A model generated the notes under the pieces. That model made no database searches and was not told the origin of the DNA. It saw nothing but the letters and a program-made list of their open reading frames with translations. This document shows, piece by piece, positions 51,716 to 62,169 of a DNA stretch of 64,000 nt; the stretch's first letter is position 1; the number at the start of each line of letters is the position of its first letter. The DNA is taken from the NCBI RefSeq assembly GCF_963682185.1, contig NZ_OY821667.1:3547501-3611500 (forward strand), given 5' to 3'. This DNA is from an uncultured Cohaesibacter sp. (GTDB lineage Bacteria; Pseudomonadota; Alphaproteobacteria; Rhizobiales; Cohaesibacteraceae). A program made the translations under genes and the position numbers.

Positions 51716-51832
51716 GAAATGGTGTCCTTTGGAAGGCTATGGCTCTTTTGGTCGGAACAATAAAGTTTGTTTGAACCCAATGGCAAGTCAAAGCGACCAA
51801 AAGGAAAGCACAGTTCACAAAAGGAGCTCACC

Positions 51833-52078
51833 ATGACACGCAAGACTTGCAGTTTTCTCTTGGTTTTACTTTTGGCAACCCCGGTTTCTGCTCGTTCGAT
51901 AGTGCCCGCAGGTGATGCGGTATCAGATTTGAAACGCTGCGAGCAGATCCGCAAGGAAGCGATCAAGCACGATGATCGGCATTTGATGAAAGAATATACC
52001 GCTTGTATGAATCGTATTCTGCGTGGAGAACCTGCGTTCCCCTCGGGCCCGGTGCAACTGCCAAGTGACGATGAATAA
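51833..52078 (+). CDS. Small exported protein of unknown function
   Basis: I do not recognise this 81-residue protein. It has a clear Sec signal (MTRKTCSFLLVLLLATPVSA) and a mature part of about 60 residues predicted to be helical, with Cys36 and Cys58 separated by 21 residues, which could link two helices by a disulfide, and an acidic Pro-rich tail. AAGGAG at 51821-51826 gives a strong start at ATG 51833; the frame extends upstream to 51767 without a signal peptide. It precedes the S41 protease gene by 142 bp. Confidence 0.7.
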   Translation: MTRKTCSFLLVLLLATPVSARSIVPAGDAVSDLKRCEQIRKEAIKHDDRHLMKEYTACMNRILRGEPAFPSGPVQLPSDDE

Positions 52079-52220
52079 CATGATAGTGAAGGTGCAGAGC
52101 TGGATGCGAGATCAGCTTAATGGCTTGTTAACCATGTCCGGATTGGTCGAAGGATATTAAGGTTGTTTAAAACTCGATGGTGCAATTTCAGGTGGTTTTG
52201 ACCTCAACTGACCTTTTGCC

Positions 52221-53750
52221 ATGTTCTTCAAACAATTTTCCAATGTTCTCATTATTCCGGTCGCCCTATTTGGCCTCATTGCCTTTGGGCTCGTGAATAT
52301 CAACGGAGTCTGGCAGAAGAAGCTGGATGCAGAAGCTGAAGGTGTTCATCTAAGCCGCCAGCAAATGTCTGAAGAGCTGGATGAAGCCTACGACCTTCTC
52401 AATCGCTATCATCCTTACGCCCATCTCTACCGCTCAAGGAAAGAGCTCGATCTGGTCTATGCTGCGATCAAGAATGATGTTCGCCAAGACAATGATCTGG
52501 CGACGGTCTACATGCTGCATGCGCGCATGATGGCGTCCGTCTGCGATTATCACACCAATATTTTCGTAGGCGAGCATCGGTTGCCACGGGCATTTGAGCT
52601 TTATCGCGCCAAATCAACCTTTTGGCCGGTCAGGTCTCGACCGCTGGAGATTCGTGATGGCGAGCTGATGGCAGAGATCGATGGAGCCATGCGGTCGTTG
52701 GTAGAGATCAATGGAACATCACGAGAAGCATTGCGCGACATGCTGCAGGCGGTTTGGCCCAAGGATGGTTGTCTTGCGCCAGACACTGTGAATACGCAGC
52801 AATTTCAACTGCTCTATGAAATGGTTTTGCATGGCATGTGGGGAGAGAGACGCGAGGCTTCTTACAGTTACACCAGTCCTGACGGTACGGCCGAGATCAA
52901 GGGAAAGCTGGATTTCGAGGCGAAACGAAAAAGGCAAACGCGACAGAACAAATATGTGTCCCAGATTCAATTGTTGCGCCAATCCGGGTTTGAAAGGCCG
53001 CAAGGAAAATCGCAGCGGAAGCTATCTGTTGCACAGCCCTATGCTTTCTTTTCCAACCAGAAGGCCGCAGTCTATCTCCACCTGCCAAACTTCAAGAGTT
53101 ATGAAGCTGTAGAGAACGATTATAAAGCGATATTCGGCACTATTCGTGCCCATGAGCCAAAAACCCTAATCCTGGATTTGAGAGACAGCGGTGGTGGAAA
53201 TAGCCGGACCGAAATGCTCATAGCGGCACTGCTTGGCGTCGATATTTCCAAATTTACGCTCTATAATGTCTATCGTCATGGAGCACTTCATCTCCCTGAA
53301 AATTATGAGTCCGATGGAATGCTGGAAAATTGGGCTCTTAAATTGGAGGCGGAAGTCGCTCAAACGGAGCCAAGGGTTGGCGACAATCATATGATTTCGA
53401 TAAAACCGGAGACATTTGATGTGCCGGGCCTTGAAAGCAAGCTATATGTGCTGATCGGCCAACGCACGGCCTCAGCTGCCGGTATTTTGGCAGCGCAACT
53501 CAGGCAGTTTCGTGGAGCCACCCTTGTGGGCATGCCAGCCACCGTACGCGCCAATCGCATGTGCGAGAGGGCTCCGGGCACGTTCGAGATGCCCTATAGC
53601 AAACTGAAACTGAGGATCCCGATCGTCTGTCTGGTGGATGAGACTTTGCCTGACGGCCGGGTCGAACCGGACATCCTGATCGATGGCTATCCGGCCAGTT
53701 TCATCGATCGAGAGAGAAAAGCCTTGGAATTTGTGCTTGATAAGCTTTAG
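52221..53750 (+). CDS. S41-family peptidase (tricorn/IRBP-like), membrane-anchored
   Basis: The 509-residue protein has one N-terminal membrane helix (VLIIPVALFGLIAFGLV) and a periplasmic S41 domain. VCDYHTNIF (His111) matches the DxHT motif carrying the catalytic His of tricorn/IRBP-type S41 enzymes; LILDLRDSGGGNS forms the oxyanion region, and GQRTASAAGILAAQL carries the likely nucleophile Ser418. No Lys is seen where CtpA-type enzymes have theirs, and I see no clear PDZ domain. The substrate is unknown. The ribosome binding site is weak. Its 3' end is 24 bp from the convergent yejF. Confidence 0.82.
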   Translation: MFFKQFSNVLIIPVALFGLIAFGLVNINGVWQKKLDAEAEGVHLSRQQMSEELDEAYDLLNRYHPYAHLYRSRKELDLVYAAIKNDVRQDNDLATVYMLHARMMASVCDYHTNIFVGEHRLPRAFELYRAKSTFWPVRSRPLEIRDGELMAEIDGAMRSLVEINGTSREALRDMLQAVWPKDGCLAPDTVNTQQFQLLYEMVLHGMWGERREASYSYTSPDGTAEIKGKLDFEAKRKRQTRQNKYVSQIQLLRQSGFERPQGKSQRKLSVAQPYAFFSNQKAAVYLHLPNFKSYEAVENDYKAIFGTIRAHEPKTLILDLRDSGGGNSRTEMLIAALLGVDISKFTLYNVYRHGALHLPENYESDGMLENWALKLEAEVAQTEPRVGDNHMISIKPETFDVPGLESKLYVLIGQRTASAAGILAAQLRQFRGATLVGMPATVRANRMCERAPGTFEMPYSKLKLRIPIVCLVDETLPDGRVEPDILIDGYPASFIDRERKALEFVLDKL

Positions 53751-53774
53751 TTCACCTCTTTTACCCCAGTCTCT

Positions 53775-55418
53775 TTAATCTGCCACCACACCTTCCGGCG
53801 CCGTTTCCATGCGCAAGGCTGCTGCCATCAGGGCCTTGGTATAGTCGGTTTCCGGGGCGTCGAAAATCCGCTCGACTGTGCCTTCCTCAACCACCTTGCC
53901 ATTGCGCATGACGATCACGCGGTTGGAGAGGGCCCGCACCACCTTGAGGTCATGGCTGATGAACAGGTAGGTGAGATCATGCTTGGCCTGAAGATCGCGC
54001 AAAAGATCGACCACCTGTGCCTGTACGCTCATATCCAGGGCACTGGTCGGCTCGTCCAGCATGACGAATTTGGGTTCCAACACCATGGCGCGAGCAATGG
54101 AAATACGCTGGCGCTGCCCACCGGAAAATTCGTGCGGATAGCGATGGCGGGTTTCCGGATCAATGCCCACTTCCTTGAGCACGGCGACAACCTTGGCGTC
54201 ACGCTCTTCTGCACTGAGATGGGGAGCATGGATCTCAAGCCCCTCATCTACAATCTGGGCAATGGACATGCGCGGAGATAGGGAGCCGAAGGGATCCTGA
54301 AAGACGATCTGCAAGTCACCGCGTTTCTCCCGCATGGCCTTGCTGTCGAGACCATCAAGCGCGTTGCCCTGAAAGACAATCGGGCCCTTCGATGAAATCA
54401 TGCGCAACAGGGCCAGCCCAAGCGTTGTCTTGCCCGAACCGGATTCTCCCACGATGCCCAGAGTTTCGCCTGAGCGAATGGCAAGGGATATGCCATCGAC
54501 GGCTTTGATATGCCCCACCGTCTTGCGCAGGAAACCGCGCTTGATCGGGAACCAGACCTTGAGATCATCGGTTTCAAGCACGATCGGTGCATCATCTGCC
54601 ACCGGTCGCGCTCGCCCGCTTGGTTCGGAATTGAGCAGATGCTTGGTATAGGCATGGGAAGGGGTGGAGAAAATCTGCTCGGTCGGGCCGTGCTCGACAA
54701 TCTGCCCCTTGGTCATGACGCAGACCTTGTCTGCCAGCTTTTCAACGATGCCCAGATCATGGGTGATGAACAACAGCGCCATACCATGGGTCTTCTGAAG
54801 CTTGCGCAGAAGCTCAAGGATCTGGGCCTGAACCGTGACGTCAAGCGCCGTGGTTGGCTCATCGGCGATGAGCAGCTCGGGCTCATTGGCAAGTGCCATG
54901 GCGATCATCACGCGCTGGCGCTGGCCACCCGAAAGCTGATGGGGATAGCTCTTCAGCCGCTTCTCCGGCTCACGAATGCCCACGTCATTAAGCAGCTCAA
55001 GCACCCGGGCGCGCGCCTGTTTTTCGCCCATGCCATGATGGATCGAAAGCACTTCGCCAATCTGCTTTTCTACCGTATGCAGCGGGTTAAGCGAGCTCAT
55101 GGGTTCCTGAAAAATCATGGAAATGCGGTTGCCGCGCACCGAACGCAGCGTCTTGTCCGGCGCATTGAGCAGGTCGACGCCATCGAACAGCACTTGCCCG
55201 GAAGGGTGCGACGCCGCCGGATAGGGCAACAGCTTGAGGATCGATAGAGCCGAGACAGACTTGCCCGAACCGGACTCGCCCACCAGTGCCATGGTCTCCC
55301 CCTTTTCCAGATCAAAGGAGATGCGATCAACGGCCAGCTGTTCCTTGCCCTCCTGCATGAAGGCAACGGACAGCTCCTTGACGGAAAGAAGCGGTGAAGA
55401 AGAATGGGTCTTGGTCAT
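53775..55418 (-). CDS. yejF: YejF-type peptide ABC transporter ATP-binding protein (two NBDs)
   Basis: The 547-residue protein has two complete ATPase domains. Domain 1: [51 protein letters not shown]. Domain 2: [49 protein letters not shown]. Each is followed by the oligopeptide-type C-terminal extension. It is the last gene of a yejABEF unit that imports peptides and, in E. coli, microcin C. It starts 12 bp after yejE. Confidence 0.93.
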   Translation of the reverse strand: MTKTHSSSPLLSVKELSVAFMQEGKEQLAVDRISFDLEKGETMALVGESGSGKSVSALSILKLLPYPAASHPSGQVLFDGVDLLNAPDKTLRSVRGNRISMIFQEPMSSLNPLHTVEKQIGEVLSIHHGMGEKQARARVLELLNDVGIREPEKRLKSYPHQLSGGQRQRVMIAMALANEPELLIADEPTTALDVTVQAQILELLRKLQKTHGMALLFITHDLGIVEKLADKVCVMTKGQIVEHGPTEQIFSTPSHAYTKHLLNSEPSGRARPVADDAPIVLETDDLKVWFPIKRGFLRKTVGHIKAVDGISLAIRSGETLGIVGESGSGKTTLGLALLRMISSKGPIVFQGNALDGLDSKAMREKRGDLQIVFQDPFGSLSPRMSIAQIVDEGLEIHAPHLSAEERDAKVVAVLKEVGIDPETRHRYPHEFSGGQRQRISIARAMVLEPKFVMLDEPTSALDMSVQAQVVDLLRDLQAKHDLTYLFISHDLKVVRALSNRVIVMRNGKVVEEGTVERIFDAPETDYTKALMAAALRMETAPEGVVAD

Positions 55419-55430
55419 TGGCTTCCCTCC

Positions 55431-56570
55431 TTAGTGAAATGTCTTGCGCGGATCAAAGGCATCCCGCACCGCTTCGCCAATAAAGATCAACAGGCTCAGC
55501 ATGATCGAAATGGACAGGAACCCGGTAATCCCGAGCCACGGAGCCTCGATATTTTTCTTGCCCTGCGCCAGCAGCTCGCCCAGCGATGGTGAGCCGGGAG
55601 GCAAGCCGAAACCAAGGAAATCGAGCGATGTCAGCGTCGTGATGGAGCCATTGAGGATAAAGGGCATGAAGGTGAGCGTTGCCACCATGGCGTTGGGCAG
55701 CAGATGTCTGAGCATGATGGTGCGGTTGGAAACCCCCAGCGCACGGGCCGCCGAAACATATTCGAAATTGCGCGCGCGCAGAAATTCGGCGCGCACCACC
55801 CCCACAAGCGCCACCCAACTGAAGAGCAGCAGGATGGAAAGCAAGATCCAGAAGCTTGGCGTAATGATAGCCGCGATGATGAGCAGCAGATAGAGCTGGG
55901 GCACCGAGGTCCAGATTTCGATGAAACGCTGGAAAATGAGGTCCGTCAGGCCGCCGAAATAGCCCTGAACAGCGCCTGCAGTCACCCCGATGATCGAGGA
56001 GAAGAAGGTCAGGGTCAAACCGAACAGAACCGAAATGCGGAAGCCATAGATGAGGCGAGCCAACACGTCGCGCCCCTGGTCATCCGTGCCGATCCAGTTC
56101 CAGTTGCCAATGGTGCAGTTGCGGTCATTGACCCCTTCATCAAAGGGCGCGCAACGCACCTCTTTATCAAGCATCCAGCTTGGCGGGGCAGGGGCCGGGA
56201 CAGGCAGATCCATATTGACGGTCTTGTAGCTATAGCGGATCGGCGCCCACAATATCCAGCCGTTGGCGTCGATTTCATCCTGAATGAACGGATCGCGATA
56301 GTCGGTTACCGGCAGGAAGCCGCCAAATTTGGTTTCCGGATAATCCGTCATCAAGGGTGAGAGGATCTCGCCCTTGTAGGAGACCAGAAGCGGCTTGTCG
56401 TTTGCGATCAATTCGGCAAACAGCGTGACCAGAAACAGGGCGAGGAACAGCCATAGCGAGATGTAACCGCGTCGGTTGGCCTTGAAGCTCTTGAGGCGCC
56501 GCTGGTTGAGCGGAGAAAGGCGATCACGAAAGCTTGGTTTGGCTGGTTTTGTCATGTCTTTGTTGCTCAT
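55431..56570 (-). CDS. yejE: YejE-type peptide ABC transporter permease
   Basis: The 379-residue permease of the OppC class has a cytoplasmic basic N-terminus with LSPLNQRRLKSFKANRRGYI, a first membrane helix, a large periplasmic loop (LGGFLPVTDY...CAPFDEGVNDRNC region with two Cys), NWIGTDDQGRDVLARLIYGF, and the EAA loop SAARALGVSNRTIMLRHLLP. The long first loop is typical of YejE. It begins 2 bp after the yejB stop, implying coupled translation. Confidence 0.93.
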   Translation of the reverse strand: MSNKDMTKPAKPSFRDRLSPLNQRRLKSFKANRRGYISLWLFLALFLVTLFAELIANDKPLLVSYKGEILSPLMTDYPETKFGGFLPVTDYRDPFIQDEIDANGWILWAPIRYSYKTVNMDLPVPAPAPPSWMLDKEVRCAPFDEGVNDRNCTIGNWNWIGTDDQGRDVLARLIYGFRISVLFGLTLTFFSSIIGVTAGAVQGYFGGLTDLIFQRFIEIWTSVPQLYLLLIIAAIITPSFWILLSILLLFSWVALVGVVRAEFLRARNFEYVSAARALGVSNRTIMLRHLLPNAMVATLTFMPFILNGSITTLTSLDFLGFGLPPGSPSLGELLAQGKKNIEAPWLGITGFLSISIMLSLLIFIGEAVRDAFDPRKTFH

Positions 56571-56572
56571 TC

Positions 56573-57682
56573 CTATACCTCCCGACTCTCGAAATCGATC
56601 CGGGGATCGATGAGCATGTAGGTGATATCGGAAACAAGACTGATGAGCAGACCCATCAGCGAGAAAATGTAAAGCGTGGCGAAGACCACGGCATAGTCGC
56701 GGTTGATCACGCTTTCAAAGGACAAAAGGCCCAATCCATCCAGCGAGAAGATCGTCTCGATGAGCAGAGATCCGCCAAAGAAGGCGCCAATGAAAGCTCC
56801 GGGGAAACCGGCGATGATGATAAGCATGGCATTGCGGAACACATGGCCATAAAGGACCTGATGTTCGGTGAGCCCCTTGGCGCGGGCCGTTACCACATAT
56901 TGCTTGCGGATTTCATCAAGGAAAGAGTTCTTGGTCAAAAGCGTCGTGGTGGCAAAGGCAGAAAGCGCCATGGCTGTAAGCGGCAAGGCCAGATGCCAGA
57001 AATAGTCGAGGATCTTTTCCCACCAGCTGAGATCGGCGAAATTGTCCGAGACAAGCCCGCGCAGGGGGAACAGATCGAAGAAAGAACCACCAGCAAACAG
57101 CACGATCAGCAAGACCGCAAACAGGAAGCCCGGAATGGCATAGCCGACGATGATGACCGCGCTGGTCCAGACATCAAATTTGGACCCATCGGACACCGCC
57201 TTGCGAATGCCCAGCGGGATGGAAATCATGTAGGAGATCAACGTCATCCAGAGGCCAAGGGAAATGGAAACGGGCATCTTTTCCTTGACCAGCTGCAACA
57301 CGCTGATATCGCGGAAATAGCTGTTGCCGAAATCGAAAGTGGCGTAGCTGCGCAACATGCCGAGGAAGCGTTCCAGAGGGGGCTTGTCAAAGCCGAACTG
57401 CTTTTCCAGATCCTTGATGAAATCCGGGTCTAACCCTTGTGCGCCACGATATTTGGAGGTGATATCCTCACCACCTCCACCGCCGCCGGTGCCCGTTCCG
57501 GCAAAATCGCTGCCGCTGCCGGAAATGCGCGCTGTGGCCGATACATCGGTGCCTGTGACCTGTGCGATAACGCGCTCGACCGGCCCGCCGGGGGCAAACT
57601 GGATGACCGCGAAATTGATTGCCATGATCCCGATCAGCGTCGGAATGATCAAGAGGAGACGTCGCAGAATATAAGCGCCCAA
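56573..57682 (-). CDS. yejB: YejB-type peptide ABC transporter permease
   Basis: The 369-residue OppB-class permease starts [20 protein letters not shown] (after a first Met from TTG), followed by the [10 protein letters not shown] loop, a Gly-rich periplasmic insert ([15 protein letters not shown]) characteristic of YejB, and the EAA loop [20 protein letters not shown]. No in-frame ATG precedes these conserved residues; TTG 57682 with GGAGAG five to six bases upstream is the only sensible start. A 318-bp structured gap separates it from yejA. Confidence 0.92.
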   Translation of the reverse strand: MGAYILRRLLLIIPTLIGIMAINFAVIQFAPGGPVERVIAQVTGTDVSATARISGSGSDFAGTGTGGGGGGEDITSKYRGAQGLDPDFIKDLEKQFGFDKPPLERFLGMLRSYATFDFGNSYFRDISVLQLVKEKMPVSISLGLWMTLISYMISIPLGIRKAVSDGSKFDVWTSAVIIVGYAIPGFLFAVLLIVLFAGGSFFDLFPLRGLVSDNFADLSWWEKILDYFWHLALPLTAMALSAFATTTLLTKNSFLDEIRKQYVVTARAKGLTEHQVLYGHVFRNAMLIIIAGFPGAFIGAFFGGSLLIETIFSLDGLGLLSFESVINRDYAVVFATLYIFSLMGLLISLVSDITYMLIDPRIDFESREV

Positions 57683-58000
57683 AAAGTCTCTCCATCCTCT
57701 GGTCCGGCTTTCTGTCTGATTGCTTGCCGGTTTTGTTTGGTCTCTATCGGGCTTTTACCCGTTCTGGCTCTGGCGGATTGAAAGGGGCCATCGTAAGCCA
57801 TAACCCTTTGGTAACCATAAATCAGAATTTGGTTACCGAATTGCTCAATGAGATGAAAGAGCGAGCCTCCTGTCCACCATTCCATCTCTTTTGAGCCATA
57901 TCGCGCCCTTGTTCGGGCCTTTGTGCTGTTCCGCAAATGCGGCAAAGCACCAATCCATGAAGCCTTTTCTCCTCACAAGGCTTCATGGAAAATTGGACAT
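57683..58000 (-). other. Structured yejA-yejB intercistronic region
   Basis: No gene is seen here. On the minus strand, directly after the yejA stop, an 11-bp perfect stem TCCATGAAGCC/GGCTTCATGGA (57954-57964 and 57979-57989) encloses a 14-nt loop. Further small dyads follow: CCGCA/TGCGG (57931-57942), GCCC/GGGC (near 57905-57918) and GGTAACC/GGTTACC (57810-57816 and 57831-57837). None has a good T-run. Such elements often protect the mRNA of an abundant binding protein and lower expression of the downstream permeases. Confidence 0.5.
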
Positions 58001-59950
58001 CTATTGCGCCGCTTCTGCGGACCACCAGATCGTGGGGAAGCCCACCGTCATCATCGGCAACGGATTTGGATGCTTGAACTTGCTCCAATAAGCGATGCGC
58101 GTTGCCGGCATGGTCCAACCGGGAACGATATAATGGTTGGCCAGCAAGACCCGGTCCATTGCCTTGACGGCGTTGATCAGGCCTTCGCGATCCTTGGCAT
58201 AGATAACTTTGTCTATGAGGGCGTCCACGGCCGGATTCTTGATACCCGCATAGTTGGCCGAGCCGTCCCGATCCGCAGAGGTAGATCCAAAATATTCGCG
58301 CTGCTCGTTGCCCGGAGACAGGCTCTGCCCCCAGCCCAGATACACCATGTCATAATCGCGGTTGCGCACGCGGTTGACATATTGGGCACTGTCCACCACA
58401 CGCGGTATCAGCTTGATGCCGACACGCTCCAGAGAAGCCTGAAGACGCAGGGCGACCCGCTCGAAGGCTCCGCCATTGAGCAGATACTCGATCTCGAAGG
58501 CTTCGCCCTTAGCGTTGCGCATAACGACTTTGGTCGGGTCGCTGGCGAGCCCTACGGCGACCATGATTTTATGAAGGAACCCGTTGTCGCGTTTTTCCTC
58601 GTCTATCTCGGTGCGAGGCTCCCAGCCTGCTTCCTTGAACAACTCGAGCGCCTTCTTGAGATTGTCGCGCAGGTCTTCGCGGCTTTCCACCTTGGGGTTG
58701 GTGTATGGCTCAAAGGCCGACGCCGGGATCTGGTCGCGCAGTGGTTCCAAAAGATCTAGCACCGCCCCTTTTGCTTCGCCCGAAGAGGCAAGCTCAGTGC
58801 CGAAGAAATAGCTGTTGATGCGACTATATTGATCATAAAAGAGCGTGCGGTTCATTTCCTCGAAATTGAACACATAATTGAGCGCTTCACGAACCTTGGG
58901 GTCCTGGAATTTTTCGCGCCGCAGGTTTGGAATGAAGCCCACCATCACGCCGGACGATTCATCGGGCACCAACTCCTTTATGACTTTGCCTTCTTCCAGA
59001 GCAGGGAAATCGTAGCCGGTAGCCCATGTCTTGGCGGTGCTTTCGATCCTGAAATCATAAGCGCCAGATTTGAAGGCCTCGAACATCACCGTGTTGTCGC
59101 GGAAGAACTCATAGCGAACCTTGTCGAAATTATTCTGGCCGACATTGATGTTGAGGTCTTTGCCCCAATAATCGTTCACTCGGTCATATTCAACATATTT
59201 GCCGGGGGAGAAATCCTTGACCTCATAGGGTCCGGAGCCAAGCGGCGGTTCCAGCGTTGCGTGGCTGATATCGCGCTGCTCTCCCTTGTCATTGGTCCCG
59301 GTCCACCAGTGCTTTGGCAGGATCATCAATTCGCCAACGATGAAGGGCAATTCGCGGTTGCCTGTCTGATCGAAGGTGAAGGTCACTTCCCGCTCGCCTG
59401 TAATCTCGGCAGACTTAACATGCGAATAATAGAATTTTCGCTGCGGGTTCAGCTCGATGGATTTCTCGAAGGACCAGATGACGTCTTCCGGCGTGATCGC
59501 AACACCATCATGCCAGCGCGCATTCTCGCGCAGGCGGTATTTCACATAGGAAAAATCAGGCCCCACATACATGGCTTCAGCCAATAGCCCATAGCTGGTG
59601 GAGACTTCATCATAGGAGGGCGTAAACAGGGTTTCATAAATGAGCCCCAACCCGGATGCGGCTTCGCCCTTGGTCAGGATCGGGTTGAAACTGTCATAGC
59701 TCCCTGTGACCGCAAGCCGTGCGGTGCCGCCCTTCGGGGCGTCGGCATTGACATAATCAAAATGCGCAAAGTCGCCTTTATATTTCGGTTCACCCATAAG
59801 GGAGGAGCCACTCACCCATGTCTCGAATTCTACCGCGCTGGCTGTTCCGTCTCCGTCAATCAGGTTGAGTGCGCCGCTCGATAAAAGCGCAAGGGAAAGG
59901 AACCCGGCTCGGAGGGCCGAAAGGCCGCGACTAGGTAAAGATTGAGACAC
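58001..59950 (-). CDS. yejA: YejA-type peptide-binding periplasmic protein
   Basis: The 649-residue SBP family 5 protein has a signal peptide (LRAGFLSLALLSSGALNLID region, cleavage near ASAVEF) and the YejA/OppA core: FAHFDYVNADAPKGGTARLA, FNPILTKGEAASGLGLIYET, YVKYRLRENARWHDGVAITP, PLGSGPYEVKDFSPGKYVEY, and EALNYVFNFEEMNRTLFYDQ. YejA proteins deliver peptides to the YejBEF importer. The start is GTG 59950 with AGGAG seven bases upstream. It is the first gene of the yejABEF transcription unit. Confidence 0.94.
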   Translation of the reverse strand: MSQSLPSRGLSALRAGFLSLALLSSGALNLIDGDGTASAVEFETWVSGSSLMGEPKYKGDFAHFDYVNADAPKGGTARLAVTGSYDSFNPILTKGEAASGLGLIYETLFTPSYDEVSTSYGLLAEAMYVGPDFSYVKYRLRENARWHDGVAITPEDVIWSFEKSIELNPQRKFYYSHVKSAEITGEREVTFTFDQTGNRELPFIVGELMILPKHWWTGTNDKGEQRDISHATLEPPLGSGPYEVKDFSPGKYVEYDRVNDYWGKDLNINVGQNNFDKVRYEFFRDNTVMFEAFKSGAYDFRIESTAKTWATGYDFPALEEGKVIKELVPDESSGVMVGFIPNLRREKFQDPKVREALNYVFNFEEMNRTLFYDQYSRINSYFFGTELASSGEAKGAVLDLLEPLRDQIPASAFEPYTNPKVESREDLRDNLKKALELFKEAGWEPRTEIDEEKRDNGFLHKIMVAVGLASDPTKVVMRNAKGEAFEIEYLLNGGAFERVALRLQASLERVGIKLIPRVVDSAQYVNRVRNRDYDMVYLGWGQSLSPGNEQREYFGSTSADRDGSANYAGIKNPAVDALIDKVIYAKDREGLINAVKAMDRVLLANHYIVPGWTMPATRIAYWSKFKHPNPLPMMTVGFPTIWWSAEAAQ

Positions 59951-60281
59951 TCTGTTTCTCCTGTGGCACCTTCCTCATCTGGCATTGGACCTCAAGCGCC
60001 GTGCCATGAAGAAGTGTCGTTAAATGATTGCGTTCTATAACCAGAGACATCAAGGCAATGAGCCTGAAGGCACAGTCCTGACCGGTCTCTTCATATGAAT
60101 CCGATTGGGACCACCTTATCAAAGCTGGCTTTGGTCGAGTAGCCGCAATTTCAGGCAAATATTGGCCTAAAAAGTCAACGCATCAAATGATGAAAATGTT
60201 CAAAAGCAATTGGACCGGAATATGGCATGGTGTGTCATATTCCGTGAATTTTTCGTAATGATGTCAATAATCAGGCTGGTT
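59951..60281. other. Gene-free region upstream of yejA
   Basis: This 331-bp stretch should contain the yejA promoter and the 3' end of the ybaK transcript. I found no convincing promoter pair, hairpin with T-run or gene in it. Confidence 0.3.
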
Positions 60282-60758
60282 TCAATCCAAGCTGAGCGGC
60301 TTGGCGTCCGTTGCCTTCATCAGTGCCTGCGGCTCTACCTTGAACACGGCGTTGGGCGCACCGGCTGCTGCCCAGACTGTCTCGAAAGTAAGCAGATGCG
60401 GGTCGATATAGACCTCCATGGGACAAAGATGGCCCACCGGCGCAACGCCCCCAATGGCAAAGCCGGTTTCCGAGCGCACCTTCTTGGGATCGGCCCGGTC
60501 AAGTGTAGATCCGATCACGTTGGCGGCAAGATCCATATCGGCCCTGTTGCTGCCTGCGATCAGCAGAAGCACCAGATGCTGGTTATCGTGACGTTCGAAA
60601 ATAAGGCTCTTGACGATCTGGTCCACTGCGCATCCGCAGGCAGCAGCTGCGTCTTCCGCTGTGCGCGTCGTATCTGCCATGGTGACCACTTCGCTTTCCA
60701 GGCCCAAAGCATCGATGGCTTCCTGAACGCGAACCTTAGAACTTTTTTTGCCTGCCAT
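60282..60758 (-). CDS. ybaK: YbaK/EbsC-type aminoacyl-tRNA deacylase
   Basis: The 158-residue protein contains the YbaK/ProX editing fold: AEDAAAACGCAVDQIVKSLI with the conserved Lys, LVLLLIAGSNRADMDLAANV, and FAIGGVAPVGHLCPMEVYID, the GxxPxG loop. Such enzymes hydrolyse mischarged tRNAs such as Cys-tRNA(Pro). The exact tRNA cannot be told from sequence, since ProXp subgroups share the fold. It lies 30 bp downstream of pncB on the same strand, so cotranscription is possible. Confidence 0.9.
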   Translation of the reverse strand: MAGKKSSKVRVQEAIDALGLESEVVTMADTTRTAEDAAAACGCAVDQIVKSLIFERHDNQHLVLLLIAGSNRADMDLAANVIGSTLDRADPKKVRSETGFAIGGVAPVGHLCPMEVYIDPHLLTFETVWAAAGAPNAVFKVEPQALMKATDAKPLSLD

Positions 60759-60788
60759 TATGAAAATCGCTCCAAAATCAAACGGGAA

Positions 60789-62084
60789 TTATACAATTAC
60801 ATCCATGGCCTTCTGTTCACCAACGTTGAATACACGCTTGTATCGTGTGATCTCGTCAGCAGGCCCCATGGCTTTGTTCGGATTGTCCGAAAGCTTGACG
60901 GTCGGCTGGCCATTGGCCGAAACAGCCTTGCAAACCAGCGAGAAGGGCGAAAGCTCGTCTCCATGTACCAACCCTCTGAAATCATTGGTTAGCAGCGTTC
61001 CCCAACCGAAGGATACGCGGACCCGATCATGAAATTTGTTGTAGAGGGCACCGATCTGATCCACGTCCAGACCATCGGAAAAGATGATCAGTTTTTTGCG
61101 TGGATCTTCGCCCCGATCCTTCCACCACTGGATGGCGGTCTCGGCGGCTTCCTCTGGCTGGCCGCTATCGACGCGGATGCCGGTCCAACTGGTCAGCCAG
61201 TCTGGTGCATGCTCAAGGAACCCCTTGGTACCATAGGTGTCAGGCAGAATGACGCGCAGATTGCCATCATGCTCGCGCTGCCAATCCTCAAGCACTCTGT
61301 AGGGCGCATAGGCCAGCTCTTCATCATTTTGCGCAAGAGCCGAATAGACCATTGGCAGTTCATGCGCATTGGTGCCAATGGCTTCCATTTCGCGGCGCAT
61401 GGCGATGAGGCAGTTGGAGGTCCCGGTAAAATTATCTCCAAGTCCCTCCTGCATGGCCTGCACGCACCAGTCCTGCCAGAGGAAGGAGTGGCGCCGCCGG
61501 GTGCCGAAATCTGCCACGCGCACATCGCCAATCGCGCGCAGGCGCTCGACCTTTTCCCATAGGCGGGTCATGGCGCGGGCATAGAGAATTTGCAGCTCGA
61601 ACCGCTTCATCTTGTGTAAAACCGCCCGCGAACGCAGTTCCATGATGACCGAAAGGGCCGGAATCTCCCATAGCATGACTGCAGGCCAAGAGCCCTCGAA
61701 GGTCAGCTCATATTGGTCGCCCACCCGTTCCAGATGGTAGGGTGGCAAGGTGAGATTCTCGAACCATTCCATAAAATCGGGATGGAACATGGAGCGTTTA
61801 CCGTAAAACATATTGCCGCGCAGCCATGTGCTCTCACCGCGTGAGAGCTTCAGCCCACGGATATAATCAAGCTGGGCACGCAATTCGCCTTCATCAATCA
61901 GCTTGGCGAGCGGCACATCCTTGGATCGGTTGATCAGGCTGAACTCGACATGCACGTCGGGCTTGTTGTGAAAAACCGACTGGGCCATCAGAAGCTTGTA
62001 GAAATCCGTGTCGATAAGGGACCGGACGATGGGGTCGATTTTCCAGCGGTGACTATAAACGCGAGATGCAAGATCGATTGTCAT
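60789..62084 (-). CDS. pncB: Nicotinate phosphoribosyltransferase
   Basis: The 431-residue enzyme makes nicotinate mononucleotide from nicotinate and PRPP. Family motifs are SLIDTDFYKLLMAQSVFHNK, an RAVLHKMKRFELQ segment, FGTRRRHSFLWQD, GTSNCLIAMRREMEAIGTNAHELPMVY with the conserved His region, and DGLDVDQIGALYNKFHDRVRVSFGWGTLLTND spread across 328-360. With pncA just upstream it completes the nicotinamide-to-NaMN salvage route. Start ATG 62084 follows AGGATAG. Confidence 0.95.
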   Translation of the reverse strand: MTIDLASRVYSHRWKIDPIVRSLIDTDFYKLLMAQSVFHNKPDVHVEFSLINRSKDVPLAKLIDEGELRAQLDYIRGLKLSRGESTWLRGNMFYGKRSMFHPDFMEWFENLTLPPYHLERVGDQYELTFEGSWPAVMLWEIPALSVIMELRSRAVLHKMKRFELQILYARAMTRLWEKVERLRAIGDVRVADFGTRRRHSFLWQDWCVQAMQEGLGDNFTGTSNCLIAMRREMEAIGTNAHELPMVYSALAQNDEELAYAPYRVLEDWQREHDGNLRVILPDTYGTKGFLEHAPDWLTSWTGIRVDSGQPEEAAETAIQWWKDRGEDPRKKLIIFSDGLDVDQIGALYNKFHDRVRVSFGWGTLLTNDFRGLVHGDELSPFSLVCKAVSANGQPTVKLSDNPNKAMGPADEITRYKRVFNVGEQKAMDVIV

Positions 62085-62169
62085 GATCTATCCTGAATGA
62101 AGAAATTCGCAGGCAGGCTGGACCGGCAGGGCCCGCTTTGCAAGCGCTGGTTTTGGCAATGGGTGAAGC

